Positions 9,649 through 18,505 of a DNA stretch of 64,000 nucleotides are shown here, in pieces. The stretch spans positions 434,001 to 498,000 of the forward strand of contig NZ_BLIN01000003.1 in NCBI RefSeq assembly GCF_009811555.1. Reading direction: 5' to 3'. Positions within the stretch are counted from its first letter, which is position 1. Each line of letters opens with the position of its first letter. Source of the stretch: Streptomyces caniferus. GTDB taxonomy: Bacteria; Actinomycetota; Actinomycetes; Streptomycetales; Streptomycetaceae. The translations under genes were made by a program, and so were the position numbers. Below the pieces are notes generated by a model, which had not been told where the DNA came from, searched no databases, and worked only from the letters and a program-made list of their open reading frames with translations.

Positions 9649-9675
9649 GCCGCCGCAGCCCGGGGCTGCGGCGGC
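9649..9675. terminator. Bidirectional hairpin terminator
   Basis: A 12-bp perfect stem (GCCGCCGCAGCC paired with GGCTGCGGCGGC) closes a 3-nt loop. It lies between the convergent stops of the acyl-CoA ligase (9639) and the His/Gly-rich protein (9695). Confidence 0.8.
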
Positions 9676-9694
9676 CTGTCAGTACAACTGCCGG

Positions 9695-10048
9695 TCAGAG
9701 GATGCCCAGCAGGCCGAAGGGGAAGCCCCCGAAACCGTAGCCGTAGTTGCCGTAGCCGCAGTTGCCGTAGCCACCGAAGCCGCCGTAGTTGCCGTAGCCG
9801 CCGAAGCCACCCAGGCCGCCGAAGCCGCCGAGGCCACCGAGGCCGCCGAAGCCGAAACGGTCGAAGCCGCCGTGGTGGTGGCAGTGGTGCCTGTGGTGGT
9901 GACGACCGTGGTGGTGACGACCGTGGTGGTCACCCTTGGACGATGTGGTCGGCGCCTGCGGGGCGGCCGAAGCCATGCCGGCGAGCGGGACGACGGTAGC
10001 GGCGGCGAGGGCCGCGGCGGCCACGGAGCGGCCTATGAACTTGCGCAT
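9695..10048 (-). CDS. Secreted His-cluster, Gly/Tyr-repeat protein
   Basis: This 117-aa protein starts at an ATG at 10048 behind AGGAG. It has a Sec signal peptide (MRKFIGRSVAAAALAAAT, cleavage probably after ASA around residue 28). The mature part has a histidine-dense block of about 13 His with one Cys (about residues 40-62), then short tandem repeats of the GGLGGFGG and GGYGNYGG kind to the end. The His block could bind Ni, Zn or Cu. The Gly/Tyr repeats resemble low-complexity structural or surface-coat proteins. No family with known function was recognised. The AT content of the repeats is unremarkable, so it does not look foreign. Confidence 0.8.
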   Translation of the reverse strand: MRKFIGRSVAAAALAAATVVPLAGMASAAPQAPTTSSKGDHHGRHHHGRHHHRHHCHHHGGFDRFGFGGLGGLGGFGGLGGFGGYGNYGGFGGYGNCGYGNYGYGFGGFPFGLLGIL

Positions 10049-10201
10049 TGCGTTTCTCCTGTTTGGCAGGAAATCTGACATTCGATGAGTACCGCGTCGC
10101 ACCGCAAACCCTGCAGGCACGACGAAGAGCCACTCCAACGGCCCCAAGAATTGCTCCACTCGCGGCAATGAATCGGCAAAGCGACCTGGTGAGCGACCTG
10201 A

Positions 10202-11428
10202 TCAGAGTCGGATGATGACGAGGGCCGCATCGTCGGTGGCACCACCCGGAGGCAGCAGCTCCGCGAGCAGCGCGTCGGCGAGCGTCTCCGCGCCGGCGCC
10301 CTGGTGCCGCGTCAGCGCCTCGGCCAGCCGCGCCAGACCGACATCGATGTCCTCGTGGCGGCGCTCGATCAGCCCGTCCGTGTACAGCACCAGCACCGCA
10401 TCGTCGGTGAACGCGGCGTGCGCCTCCGGGCGGTCGACATGCTCCGGCCGCGCCCCCAGCGGCGGGTCGGTCGCCCCGTCCAGCAGTTCCACGGTGCCGT
10501 CCGGGTGCAGCAGGGCCGGCGGTGGATGGCCGGCGCTGCTGTAGGCGATGGTGTGCGTGGTCCAGTCGATGACGGCCTGCACCGCGGTGGTGGATTCCGC
10601 GCCGTCCACCGAGCGGGCGTAGATGCCCAGCACCTCCAGTGCCCGGGCGGGGCCGCCGACGACCCGGATGGCAGCGCTCAGCGCGCTGCGGAGCTGGCCC
10701 ATGACACAGGCGGCGGCCAGGCCGTGGCCGACGACGTCGCCGACCGCGACCGCCATCCGGTCCCCGGGCAGATCGGCCAGGTCGTACCAGTCGCCGCAGA
10801 CGTTGAGCGCACCGACCGCGGGCCGGTAGCGCACCGCGGCCCGGTGGTGCCCCACGGGCCCGGGCGCCGGCAGCATCGCCTCCTGGAGGGCCAGCACCAC
10901 CTCCCGCTCCTGGGCGTGGGACCGCCGCAGCCGGTCGTTGACCTCCTGGAGGTCCTGGGCACGGGTGTAGAGCTCGGCCTCCAGCCGCTCCCGGTCGCCC
11001 TCGTGCGCGCCGAGACCGGCCCGGACGATGTCGGTGACCTCCTCGACCCGGTGCACGATCAGCCGCACCCGCCCCTCGGCATCGAGCACGGGCGCATTGA
11101 CCGGACTCCAGTAGCGCTCCTCGAACACTCCCGGCCGGCCCCGCGCCTCGACGTCGTAGCGCTGCAGCGCCATGGTGTCGCTCGCGCCGGTGGCCACCAC
11201 GCGTTCCAGGGAGGCCCGGAGGTTGCGCATCCCGGAGGCGTCGGGGTCGTCGGGGTTGTCGGGGAAGACCTCGAAGAGCGGGCGGCCGATCAGCTGGGAG
11301 CGGTCGCGCCCGGCCCGCCGCAGCAGGGCCTCGTTGACGTCGGCGATCACGAGCTGTGGGGTGAGCAGCAGCACTGCGCCCGGCAGCGCCTGGAAGACCG
11401 CCGCATAGTCGATCGGGAACGCGCTCAC
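10202..11428 (-). CDS. PAS-domain SpoIIE-type PP2C phosphatase
   Basis: This 408-aa phosphatase has an N-terminal PAS domain (about 5-120: ALPGAVLLLTPQLVIADVNE, then GRPLFEVFPDNPDD), a charged coiled-coil linker (about 130-165, RERLEAELYTRAQDLQEVND) and a PP2C domain (about 180-405) with CGDWYD, VVGDVVGHG, LYTDGLIERR and TDDAALV. The start chosen is a GTG at 11428 directly before the PAS. No strong ribosome site is visible and the open frame continues upstream to 11746, so the start is uncertain. It may follow the LigD-type polymerase in one transcript (148 bp gap), though no functional link is known. Confidence 0.87.
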   Translation of the reverse strand: MSAFPIDYAAVFQALPGAVLLLTPQLVIADVNEALLRRAGRDRSQLIGRPLFEVFPDNPDDPDASGMRNLRASLERVVATGASDTMALQRYDVEARGRPGVFEERYWSPVNAPVLDAEGRVRLIVHRVEEVTDIVRAGLGAHEGDRERLEAELYTRAQDLQEVNDRLRRSHAQEREVVLALQEAMLPAPGPVGHHRAAVRYRPAVGALNVCGDWYDLADLPGDRMAVAVGDVVGHGLAAACVMGQLRSALSAAIRVVGGPARALEVLGIYARSVDGAESTTAVQAVIDWTTHTIAYSSAGHPPPALLHPDGTVELLDGATDPPLGARPEHVDRPEAHAAFTDDAVLVLYTDGLIERRHEDIDVGLARLAEALTRHQGAGAETLADALLAELLPPGGATDDAALVIIRL

Positions 11429-11576
11429 GGGGCGCCCGCATCCGGCGAGGGGCCCCGGGTCCCGGGACGCCGGAGGGCGCGGACGAACGCCGCGGCCGGC
11501 CTCGCGGCAGCCGCCGGGATCCCCGCCCGGCCGCTCGCGGCGGGAGAGTCCGGACGGCGTGCGGGTGGTGCGCCGC

Positions 11577-12590
11577 TCACTCCTTGCGGGCCCGGCTCGG
11601 CTGGACCCGGGACGGCTCCCCCGGCATCTTCGGATGGTCGGGGGGATAGGGCATGTCGCCCAGCCCCTCGTCCGCCGCCTGACGGTCCGCGAGCTCCAGA
11701 ACGGATTCCAGGCCGAAGGCGTGGTCGGCCATGTCCGCGTGCACATCGCCGAGTTCGGCGAACCGCGGGGGGACCGTCCGCAGATCGAAGTCCTCGGGCG
11801 CGGCGTCGGAGAGCTCGTCCCAGCGCAGCGGGGTGGAGACGGTCGCCCGGGGCCGCGCGCGCAGCGAGTAGGCGGAGGCGATGGTCCGGTCCCGGGCCAT
11901 CTGGTTGTAGTCGACGAAGACCTTCGTGCCGCGCTCCTCCTTCCACCATGCCGAGGTCACCAGGTCCGGCATCCGGCGCTCCAGCGCCCGGGCCAGGGTG
12001 ATCGCGGCCCGTCTGACCTCGGTGAAGGTCCAGCGGGGCCGGATCGGTACGTAGACGTGCACCCCGCGGCCGCCGGACGTCTTGGGCCAGCCGCGCAGCC
12101 CGTGCTCCGTCAGCAGTTCGCGCAGGAGGTGGGCCACCCGGACGGCGTCCGCGAAGTCGGTGCCGGGCTGCGGGTCGAGGTCGATCCGCAGTTCGTCGGG
12201 GTGCTCGGTGTCGGCGCGCCGGACGGGCCACGGATGGAACGTCAGGCACCCCAGATTGGCCGCCCAGAGCACCGCGGCGGGCTCGGTGGGGCACATCTCG
12301 TCGGCGAAGCGTCCGCTGGGGAAGGCGATACGGGCGGTGGGCAGCCAGTCCGGCAGCCCCTTCGGGGCCCGCTTCTGGTAGAAGAACTCGCCCTCGACGC
12401 CGTCGGGGAAGCGCTGCATGGTGGTGGGCCGGTCGCGCAGCCCCCGCAGCACCCCGTCGGCGACGGCGAGGTAGTACTGCGCGACGTCCAGCTTGGTGAA
12501 TCCGCGCTCCGGGTAATACGTCTTGTCGGGGTGCGACAGGCGTACGGTGCGCCCCGCGACGTCCAGTTCGACAGCTCCGGCTCCGGCCAT
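11577..12590 (-). CDS. ligD: LigD-type DNA polymerase/primase domain protein (NHEJ)
   Basis: This 337-aa protein is a stand-alone archaeo-eukaryotic primase-like polymerase, the PolDom part of bacterial LigD used in non-homologous end joining. Features seen are the N-terminal LSHPDKTYYPERGFTK, the KRAPKG segment, the catalytic IDLDP motif (about residue 137), SGGRGVHVYVP, and the C-terminal FVDYNQMARDRTIASAYSLR. In the family it adds ribo- or deoxynucleotides at double-strand breaks with Ku. It is divergent from an ATP-dependent ligase at 12708, giving the two LigD activities on separate polypeptides. Ku and the 3'-phosphoesterase domain are not in the window. Confidence 0.93.
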   Translation of the reverse strand: MAGAGAVELDVAGRTVRLSHPDKTYYPERGFTKLDVAQYYLAVADGVLRGLRDRPTTMQRFPDGVEGEFFYQKRAPKGLPDWLPTARIAFPSGRFADEMCPTEPAAVLWAANLGCLTFHPWPVRRADTEHPDELRIDLDPQPGTDFADAVRVAHLLRELLTEHGLRGWPKTSGGRGVHVYVPIRPRWTFTEVRRAAITLARALERRMPDLVTSAWWKEERGTKVFVDYNQMARDRTIASAYSLRARPRATVSTPLRWDELSDAAPEDFDLRTVPPRFAELGDVHADMADHAFGLESVLELADRQAADEGLGDMPYPPDHPKMPGEPSRVQPSRARKE

Positions 12591-12707
12591 GACTCCACGC
12601 TAGATTCCGGGCGCCGCCGCCGCGCGCCGGGAGCGGCGGCGGCCGGCCTCCCGCGAAGCGGCCGTCCCGGCGCGCGGAAAGCGGTCCCGGCCCTCAGGAT
12701 CGGGACC

Positions 12708-13769
12708 ATGGACCTGCCCGTCATGCCCCCGGTCTCCCCCATGCTCGCGAAGCCGGTGGCCGACATCCCCGCCGGCATGCTGTACGAGGCCAAGTGGGAC
12801 GGCTTCCGCGTCATCGTCTTCCGGGACGGCGAGGACGTCGAGATCGCCAGCCGTACGACGAAATCGCTCACCCGCTACTTCCCCGAAGTGGTCACCGCGG
12901 CACGGGCCGAGCTGCCGCCGCGCTGCGTGGTCGACGGCGAGATCGTCATCGCCCATGACGGCCGGCTGCACTTCGAGGAGCTGCTGGAGCGCATTCACCC
13001 GGCGGACTCCCGGGTCCGCACCCTCGCCGAGCGGACGCCCGCCTCGCTGGTCGCCTTCGACCTGCTGGCGCTCGGCTCCGATGCGCTGGTGCACGAGCCG
13101 CAGTCGGCACGCCGGGAAGCCCTGGTCGAGGCGCTGCGCCCGGCCGGGGCGCCGGTGTACACCGCGCCCGCGACGAGGGATCAGGAGCTGGCGCGCCGCT
13201 GGTTCACCCAGTTCGAGGGGGCGGGTCTGGACGGGGTGGTCGCCAAGCCGCTCGATCTGCCGTACCGGCCCGGCGACCGGGTCATGTACAAGGTCAAGCA
13301 TGCCCGCACCGCCGACTGTGTGGTCGCCGGCTACCGGCTGCACAAGAGCGGGCCGGTGGTCGGCTCCCTGCTGCTCGGCCTGTACGACGACGAAGGGGAG
13401 CTGCAGCACGTCGGGGTGTGCGCCTCGTTCCCCATGGCCCGGCGGCGCGCGCTGGTCGAGGAGCTGGCGCCGCTGCTGATGGACGACGTCTCGGGCCATC
13501 CGTGGGGCGCGTGGACCGACGAGTCGGCGCATGCCTCCCGGCGGATGCCCGGCGGGCCCAGCCGCTGGAGCGGCGGCAAGGACCTGTCGTGGATGCCGCT
13601 GCGCCCGGAGCGGGTGTGCGAGGTCGCGTACGACCACATGGAGGGCAGCAGATTCCGTCATACCGCCCAGTTCCGCCACTGGCGCCTCGACCGTACGCCG
13701 GAGAGCTGCACCTACTCCCAGCTGGAGGAGCCGGTGGGCTACGACCTGGGGCAGCTGCTGCCGGGCTGA
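12708..13769 (+). CDS. ATP-dependent DNA ligase (LigC/LigD ligase-domain type)
   Basis: This 353-aa ligase has the nucleotidyltransferase motif I, EAKWDGFR (about residues 26-33), with the lysine that is adenylated, motif III VAFDLLALG, motif IV GVVAKP and motif V YKVKHARTADC, followed by an OB-fold. The size fits a minimal ligase for break repair. The ATG at 12708 is chosen because the conserved core PPVSPMLAKP begins just after it. The long upstream open frame is antisense to the polymerase gene. The 117 bp between it and the divergent polymerase gene probably hold both promoters. Confidence 0.92.
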   Translation: MDLPVMPPVSPMLAKPVADIPAGMLYEAKWDGFRVIVFRDGEDVEIASRTTKSLTRYFPEVVTAARAELPPRCVVDGEIVIAHDGRLHFEELLERIHPADSRVRTLAERTPASLVAFDLLALGSDALVHEPQSARREALVEALRPAGAPVYTAPATRDQELARRWFTQFEGAGLDGVVAKPLDLPYRPGDRVMYKVKHARTADCVVAGYRLHKSGPVVGSLLLGLYDDEGELQHVGVCASFPMARRRALVEELAPLLMDDVSGHPWGAWTDESAHASRRMPGGPSRWSGGKDLSWMPLRPERVCEVAYDHMEGSRFRHTAQFRHWRLDRTPESCTYSQLEEPVGYDLGQLLPG

Positions 13770-13808
13770 CCGGGCCGCGCGGTTCGCCGACGGGCACCCG
13801 GCGTCGGT

Positions 13809-14804
13809 TCAGGTCTGGTCGCCGTCCGGCGGCCACCGGCGCCGGCTCTCCCCCGGGGCCAGCCGGTCCACCACGTCGGCCAGTTCCCGGCAGGCCTGCT
13901 CGACCTTGCGGCGGATGGTGTTCTGCTCGGTGACGATCGCCGACAGCAGCAGCGCGGTGAGCGCCGCGGAGGCGTTCAGGGCCTGCAGGTTGACCATCGC
14001 CTCCAGCAGGCTCTGTCCCTCGAACGGTCCGGTCCGGGCCGTCGCCGCCCTGATGACCAGGACGGACACCAGCAGAACGCAGGGTGTGGCGCCCGCCAGC
14101 TGGAAACGCAGCGCCGCCCAGACGATCACCGGGAAGACCAGGAAGAGCAGCGACAGCTCGCTCCGGGTCGCGAGGAACGTGACCGCGACCGTGACGACCA
14201 CCAGGGCCGTCGCCTCCGCCCACCGGTAGCCGGGGACGCCCCGGGGCCACCGGATCGTCCGGCAGACGAGGACGAGCGGGGTGATGACGAGGATGCCCAT
14301 CGCATCGCCCACCCACCAGGCCACCCAGGTCCGCCAGAAGCCGCCGCCCGGCAGGGCGCCTTTGAGGAAGAGCATCCCGGTGCCCAGCGTCGCGCTGACC
14401 AGCATCCCGGCGAAGGCACCGAGGGCGACCAGCGCCACCCCGTCGCGCAGCCGGTCGAGTTCGGTGCGGAACCCCACCCGGCGGAGCATCCAGAAGGCGC
14501 ACACCGGGGCCAGGGTGTTGCCCGCCATGATCCCGAGGACCGACGGGTCGAGCGGGTTGATCGTGGCGACGACGGCGAGGGTGCCGAGGGCGATGCCCGG
14601 CCAGGTCCGCAGGCCCAGGAGGAGCAGACAGCTCAGGGAGATCCCCGTCGGCGGCCACAACGGCGTGACCACGGCGCCCGAGATGACCACCTGCTCCAGC
14701 AGGCCGATCCGGGCGGACGCGTAGTAGACGCCGGCGAGGCCGAGGATCATCAGGGCTGTTGGTGCAAGACGGCGGAGTTCCTCGGTGCGCACCACGTCAG
14801 CCAT
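13809..14804 (-). CDS. Stand-alone MASE1 membrane sensor protein
   Basis: This 331-aa protein has about eight hydrophobic helices and matches the MASE1 integral membrane sensor domain (GVYYASARIGL near the N-terminus, VTPLWPPTGISLSCLLL, WWVGDAMGILVITPLVL). After the last helix there is only a short cytoplasmic tail with a predicted coil (NTIRRKVEQACRELADVVDRL). No GGDEF, kinase or phosphatase output is attached, though MASE1 is usually fused to one. It lies 54 bp after the small PP2C phosphatase on the same strand, so the pair may be a split sensor-phosphatase. The ATG at 14804 was chosen over 14840 because the hydrophobic domain starts soon after. Confidence 0.82.
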   Translation of the reverse strand: MADVVRTEELRRLAPTALMILGLAGVYYASARIGLLEQVVISGAVVTPLWPPTGISLSCLLLLGLRTWPGIALGTLAVVATINPLDPSVLGIMAGNTLAPVCAFWMLRRVGFRTELDRLRDGVALVALGAFAGMLVSATLGTGMLFLKGALPGGGFWRTWVAWWVGDAMGILVITPLVLVCRTIRWPRGVPGYRWAEATALVVVTVAVTFLATRSELSLLFLVFPVIVWAALRFQLAGATPCVLLVSVLVIRAATARTGPFEGQSLLEAMVNLQALNASAALTALLLSAIVTEQNTIRRKVEQACRELADVVDRLAPGESRRRWPPDGDQT

Positions 14805-14858
14805 CAGACAACGCCGAGGGCCGGGCACCGGCCGCGACACGCACGCCCGGGCCGCGCT

Positions 14859-15692
14859 TCACCCGGCTTCGGGCGGGGCCGCGTCGAAGCGCAGTACGAG
14901 CACCGCCGAGTCGTCGGTGTGCCCGGTGAACTCGGCCACGCTGATCGCCACGTCGGCCACCGTGGCCGGATCACCGTCGGCGTTGGCGCTGACCAGGCGG
15001 GTCACCTGGGTCAGCCCCGCCTCTATCGGGAAGGACGGTCCCTCGACCACGCCGTCGGTGAGCAGCACGAACGCCCCTGCGGTGGCGAACCGGTGGCGGG
15101 AGACCGGGTACCTCTCGCCCGGCATGATGCCCAGCGGCAGGCCCCCGGGGTCGTCGGCGAGGCCGGAGCGGCCGTCGGTAGTGGCCCAGATCCCCGGTAC
15201 ATGGCCGGCCCGGGCGCTGGTCAGCTGCCAGGACACCGGATCGAAGCGGACGAAAGTGCAGGTCGCGAAGAGCCCGCAGTCGACCGAGAGGAGGAGGTCG
15301 TTGGCCCGGCTCAGCACCTCCCCCGGGTCCGCGGCATGGCCGGCGACGGCACGCAGTCCGAAGCGGATCTGTCCCATGAAGGCGGCCGCCTCGACGTCGT
15401 GGCCCTGCACATCACCGATGCAGAAGGCGAGCGACCCGTCGGACAGGCGGAAGCCGTCGTACCAGTCGCCCCCGATGTCCAGTCCGTGCCGGGCGGGTGC
15501 GTAGGTGGCGGCGGCACGCAGCCCCGGCACCCCCGGCAGCACGGCGGGCAGCATCTCGCGCTGCAGCGCCTCGGCCAGCTCCACGCGCGCCCGCTGCTTC
15601 TCGGCGCCCTCCCGGGCCTGAGCAGTCAGCCGTCCGAGAGTGGTCAGCAGATCGTCGGCGCTCGCCGACCGCGGGGGACGACGCCGCAGCAT
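14859..15692 (-). CDS. Short SpoIIE-type PP2C phosphatase
   Basis: This 277-aa protein is nearly only a catalytic domain. It has an N-terminal charged helix (about 10-45, LTAQAREGAEKQRARVELAEA) and PP2C motifs IGGDWYDGF, IGDVQGHDVEAA, LLTDGVVEG and TDDSAVLVL. It has no sensor of its own. The ATG at 15692 has a GGGAG-like site. The MASE1 gene follows 54 bp downstream, which suggests that membrane sensing is provided in trans. GDVQGHD replaces the more usual GDVxGHG in the second metal motif. Confidence 0.88.
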   Translation of the reverse strand: MLRRRPPRSASADDLLTTLGRLTAQAREGAEKQRARVELAEALQREMLPAVLPGVPGLRAAATYAPARHGLDIGGDWYDGFRLSDGSLAFCIGDVQGHDVEAAAFMGQIRFGLRAVAGHAADPGEVLSRANDLLLSVDCGLFATCTFVRFDPVSWQLTSARAGHVPGIWATTDGRSGLADDPGGLPLGIMPGERYPVSRHRFATAGAFVLLTDGVVEGPSFPIEAGLTQVTRLVSANADGDPATVADVAISVAEFTGHTDDSAVLVLRFDAAPPEAG

Positions 15693-15839
15693 GGGCCGCT
15701 CCCAGGTACATCGGTGACGGGCCAGGGAGCGCGCTCCGTACGGCAGTCCGCGGTGGCCGCCTGACCTGGCCTCATGGGGCTCTTGTGGAGCCCGCCTCTC
15801 CCGGTTCATCTTATTTCCGCGGGGGGACTTCCGCTTGAC

Positions 15840-15867
15840 GGCCGCGTGGCAGGGCTGCCACGCGGCC
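15840..15867 (-). terminator. Hairpin terminator after the second APC permease
   Basis: A 12-bp perfect stem (GGCCGCGTGGCA with TGCCACGCGGCC) closes a 4-nt loop. It lies about 70 bp downstream of the permease stop at 15935 and upstream of the phosphatase start. Confidence 0.7.
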
Positions 15868-15934
15868 GCTCCGGGACCGCCGGGTCGTCGGCCGCACCGC
15901 GTGGCGGCCGCTTCCGCCGCGCCCGCGGCCGGGC

Positions 15935-17563
15935 TCAGGCGCCCGCGGGGCGGGACACCGCGAGGTGCCGGACGCCGGACCGTACCGCCCAGAAGAAGAC
16001 CGCCAGCGCCAGGACGGCCACGGTGATCGAGTCGTACGGTGCGGGCAGCAGTCCGGAGCCCTCGAACGTGCCCAGCCCGGAGACCACGGTCAGGGCGACG
16101 AGGTAGACCACCAGCCAGGCGCCGGTGCGGAGTTCGGCGCCGAGCGGGCGGCTGGGGCCTGCCCCGTCGTTCTCGACGCGGACGCCGGGGCGGCGCATGG
16201 CCAGGAAGATCAGCAGGCCGCCGAGGACGAGCGGCAGGGCGAGGCGCAGATCCTGCCACCCCGACCAGTAGACGAACTCGCTGGACACCACGAAGCTGAG
16301 CGGCGCGATCCAGCGCAGCCCGGGGACCCAGCCTGCGGTGCCGCCGCCCGGCTCGGCGCGGAACACCGCGACCGCGACCGCGGAGGCGGCATAGATCAGC
16401 AGGTACATGTCGCCCATCACGCTCACGATGTCCTGCCAGCCGCCGAACGGCAGCAGGAAGACCACGATGACGAGGAGGTTGATCGCCAGCGCCCGGCGCG
16501 GGATGCCGAACCGCTCGTTGACCTTCATGAAGTACCGGGGAATGGTGCCGTTCTTGGCGAGCGCGTAGGTGTGCCGCGCGTCGATCGCCACACCGACGTA
16601 CGCCGAACCGCCGGGCGAGATCACCGCGTCCGCGTAGAGCAGGCTGGCGAGCCAGTGCAGGTTGAGGATCAGTGCGAGCTGGCCGAACGGCGAGTCGAAC
16701 GAGACGCCCTGCCAGCCGTGGCCGAGGAGATTCTCGGGGACGGTGAAGAGGAACGCCAGCTGCAGCGCCAGGTACATGATGACGGCGAGGCCGATGCCGG
16801 TGAGGACCGCGGCCGGGATGGTCCGGCGGGGGTTGCGGGTCTCGCCCGAGAAGTCCAGCGGCGCCTGGAATCCGTTGACGGAGTAGACGATGCCGCCGCC
16901 GGCCAGCGCGGTCAGGCAGGCGACATAGCCGTACGGCGCGAAGCCCCCGTGGTCCGTCAGGCGGCCGGAGTGCCAGCCGGAGGCGATCAGCGCGATCACG
17001 GTGATCACCGGGACGAGGATCTTGAACACCGAGATCAGGTTGTTGAGCCGGGCGAACAGCCGCACCGCGAACCAGTTCAGCGCCGTCAGCACCACGCTGA
17101 GGCCGGTGGCCAGGGCCAGTCCCGAGACGGTGAGGGTGTGGCCGTTGTAGATGCCCGGCAGGTAGTGCGCGGCGTACTGCATGATCGCGCTGATCTCGGC
17201 GGCGGTCCCGCCCACCGACAGCAGGGTCGACCAGCCGATGAGGGTGCCGACGAGCCGGCCGCTGGCGAACAGCGGCCAGCGGACCGTGCCGCCGCCCTCC
17301 GGCCGGGTCGCACCCAGTTCGATCATGACCAGGGCGACCAGGCCGCACAGCAGTCCGGCACCGACCCAGGACAGCAGCGCCGCGGGGCCGGCCGTCTGTG
17401 CCGCGTACAGGGCGGCGAACAGCCAGCCGGAACCGACGATATTGGAGAAACCAATGCCCGTCAGACCCCAGAACCCCAGGTCACGACGCAATCGGCGCTC
17501 CTGTGCCAACACTTCCGGCGCGCCGGCCCCGTCGCCCCCGCCTGATACCTGACGCTCCGTCAC
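15935..17563 (-). CDS. APC-superfamily amino acid permease
   Basis: This 542-aa transporter has about 12 membrane segments. The first conserved helix reads GFWGLTGIGFSNIVGSGWLF (about 30-49), and the protein has the APC-type RPEGGGTVRWPLFASG (about 87-102) and a later GFQAPLDFSGETRNPRRTIP loop. It starts at a GTG at 17563 with a clear AGGAGG 9 bp upstream. It is not closely similar to the permease at 3784. It is likely an amino acid/H+ symporter with unknown substrate. The next gene upstream (ArsR-type regulator, ending at 17750) is on the same strand but 186 bp away. Confidence 0.88.
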   Translation of the reverse strand: MTERQVSGGGDGAGAPEVLAQERRLRRDLGFWGLTGIGFSNIVGSGWLFAALYAAQTAGPAALLSWVGAGLLCGLVALVMIELGATRPEGGGTVRWPLFASGRLVGTLIGWSTLLSVGGTAAEISAIMQYAAHYLPGIYNGHTLTVSGLALATGLSVVLTALNWFAVRLFARLNNLISVFKILVPVITVIALIASGWHSGRLTDHGGFAPYGYVACLTALAGGGIVYSVNGFQAPLDFSGETRNPRRTIPAAVLTGIGLAVIMYLALQLAFLFTVPENLLGHGWQGVSFDSPFGQLALILNLHWLASLLYADAVISPGGSAYVGVAIDARHTYALAKNGTIPRYFMKVNERFGIPRRALAINLLVIVVFLLPFGGWQDIVSVMGDMYLLIYAASAVAVAVFRAEPGGGTAGWVPGLRWIAPLSFVVSSEFVYWSGWQDLRLALPLVLGGLLIFLAMRRPGVRVENDGAGPSRPLGAELRTGAWLVVYLVALTVVSGLGTFEGSGLLPAPYDSITVAVLALAVFFWAVRSGVRHLAVSRPAGA

Positions 17564-17749
17564 GAAAACGTCCTCCTTGATTCACTGTTCGGCTCGCCGG
17601 ACCCTACTCGACGAGCGCCGAAGAGGAATCTTCCGCTCCACCAGCGGACACTTCCTGCACACAGCGCAGGGATCGACCACGCAGCGCAGTGGTGGGTGAC
17701 CGGAGGGTGCCGTCCCGGTCCGTGACGGACGACCCGTGACGGGCCCGCT

Positions 17750-18505
17750 TCACCCGTCCCGGTCGACCCGGACGCCGAACGTCGCCGCCAGGCCGTCCCG
17801 CCCGGCATCGGTGAGGTGGACGACGCGGCGGTACGTGCCGTGGCGGAGCCACTCCAGGGCGAACAGCCGGGCGGTGAGCGCGGCGCCGAGGGCACCGGCC
17901 AGGTGGTGGCGCTGCTCGGCCCAGTCGACGCAGTAGCGGACGGACGCCCGGCGGCGGGGCAGGCGGTCCGTGTCGACGCCGAAGGCGGTCAGCTCCCGGC
18001 GGCCGTGCGGAGTGAGGACGTAGACGACGTCCGCGGCGGCGGCGCCCGCTTCCTGGTCCTCGGCGCCCTCGCCCCGTACCGTCCGCTCGGCGGCGAGGAT
18101 GTCCCGCTCCTGGAGGGCGCTCATCACGGCGACGCCGAGCCGCCCCGCCAGGTGGTCGTAGCAGAGGCGGGCGCGCCACAGGGCCTTGGCGCGGGTGTCG
18201 GCGTTCAGGGACCGCACCGGCAGGGGACGGGCGATCAGGGCGAGCTGTTCGAGGGCGCGGGCGACGTCCGTGGTGGCGAGCCGGTAGTAGCGGTGGCGGC
18301 CGTCGAGCTCGACGGTCAGCAGCCGCGCCTCCAGGAGCTTGGCCAGATGGCCGCTGATGGTGGAGTTGCCCACCCCGGCCTCCGCGGCGAGGGCACTGGC
18401 GGGCAGCGCGCCGCCCCCGGCGAGGGCCAGCAGCACCTTGGCACGGGAGGGGTCACCGATCGCCGCCGCGACATGGGCCACGTCGGTCTCGGTCCGGGCA
18501 TCCAT
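17750..18505 (-). CDS. ArsR-type winged-helix transcriptional regulator
   Basis: This protein of about 251 aa has an N-terminal ArsR-like winged helix (about residues 8-85: AAIGDPSRAKVLLAL, ALAAEAGVGNSTISGHLAKLLEARLL, GRHRYYRL). The recognition helix is near GNSTISGHLAKL. A C-terminal region of about 150 aa is of unknown function. No Cys metal site of the classical CxC type was seen in the DNA-binding domain, so it is probably not a simple metal sensor. It is divergent from a DHA2 exporter with about 120 bp between starts, a usual arrangement for a local repressor. The ATG at 18505 is used. A GTG two codons upstream is equally possible. Confidence 0.82.
   Translation of the reverse strand: MDARTETDVAHVAAAIGDPSRAKVLLALAGGGALPASALAAEAGVGNSTISGHLAKLLEARLLTVELDGRHRYYRLATTDVARALEQLALIARPLPVRSLNADTRAKALWRARLCYDHLAGRLGVAVMSALQERDILAAERTVRGEGAEDQEAGAAAADVVYVLTPHGRRELTAFGVDTDRLPRRRASVRYCVDWAEQRHHLAGALGAALTARLFALEWLRHGTYRRVVHLTDAGRDGLAATFGVRVDRDG

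Noticed and set aside
9700..9870. Regular short repeats that could suggest a CRISPR array
   Set aside because: The units are 9-15 bp, directly adjacent, and code in frame for Gly/Tyr repeats. There are no unique spacers.
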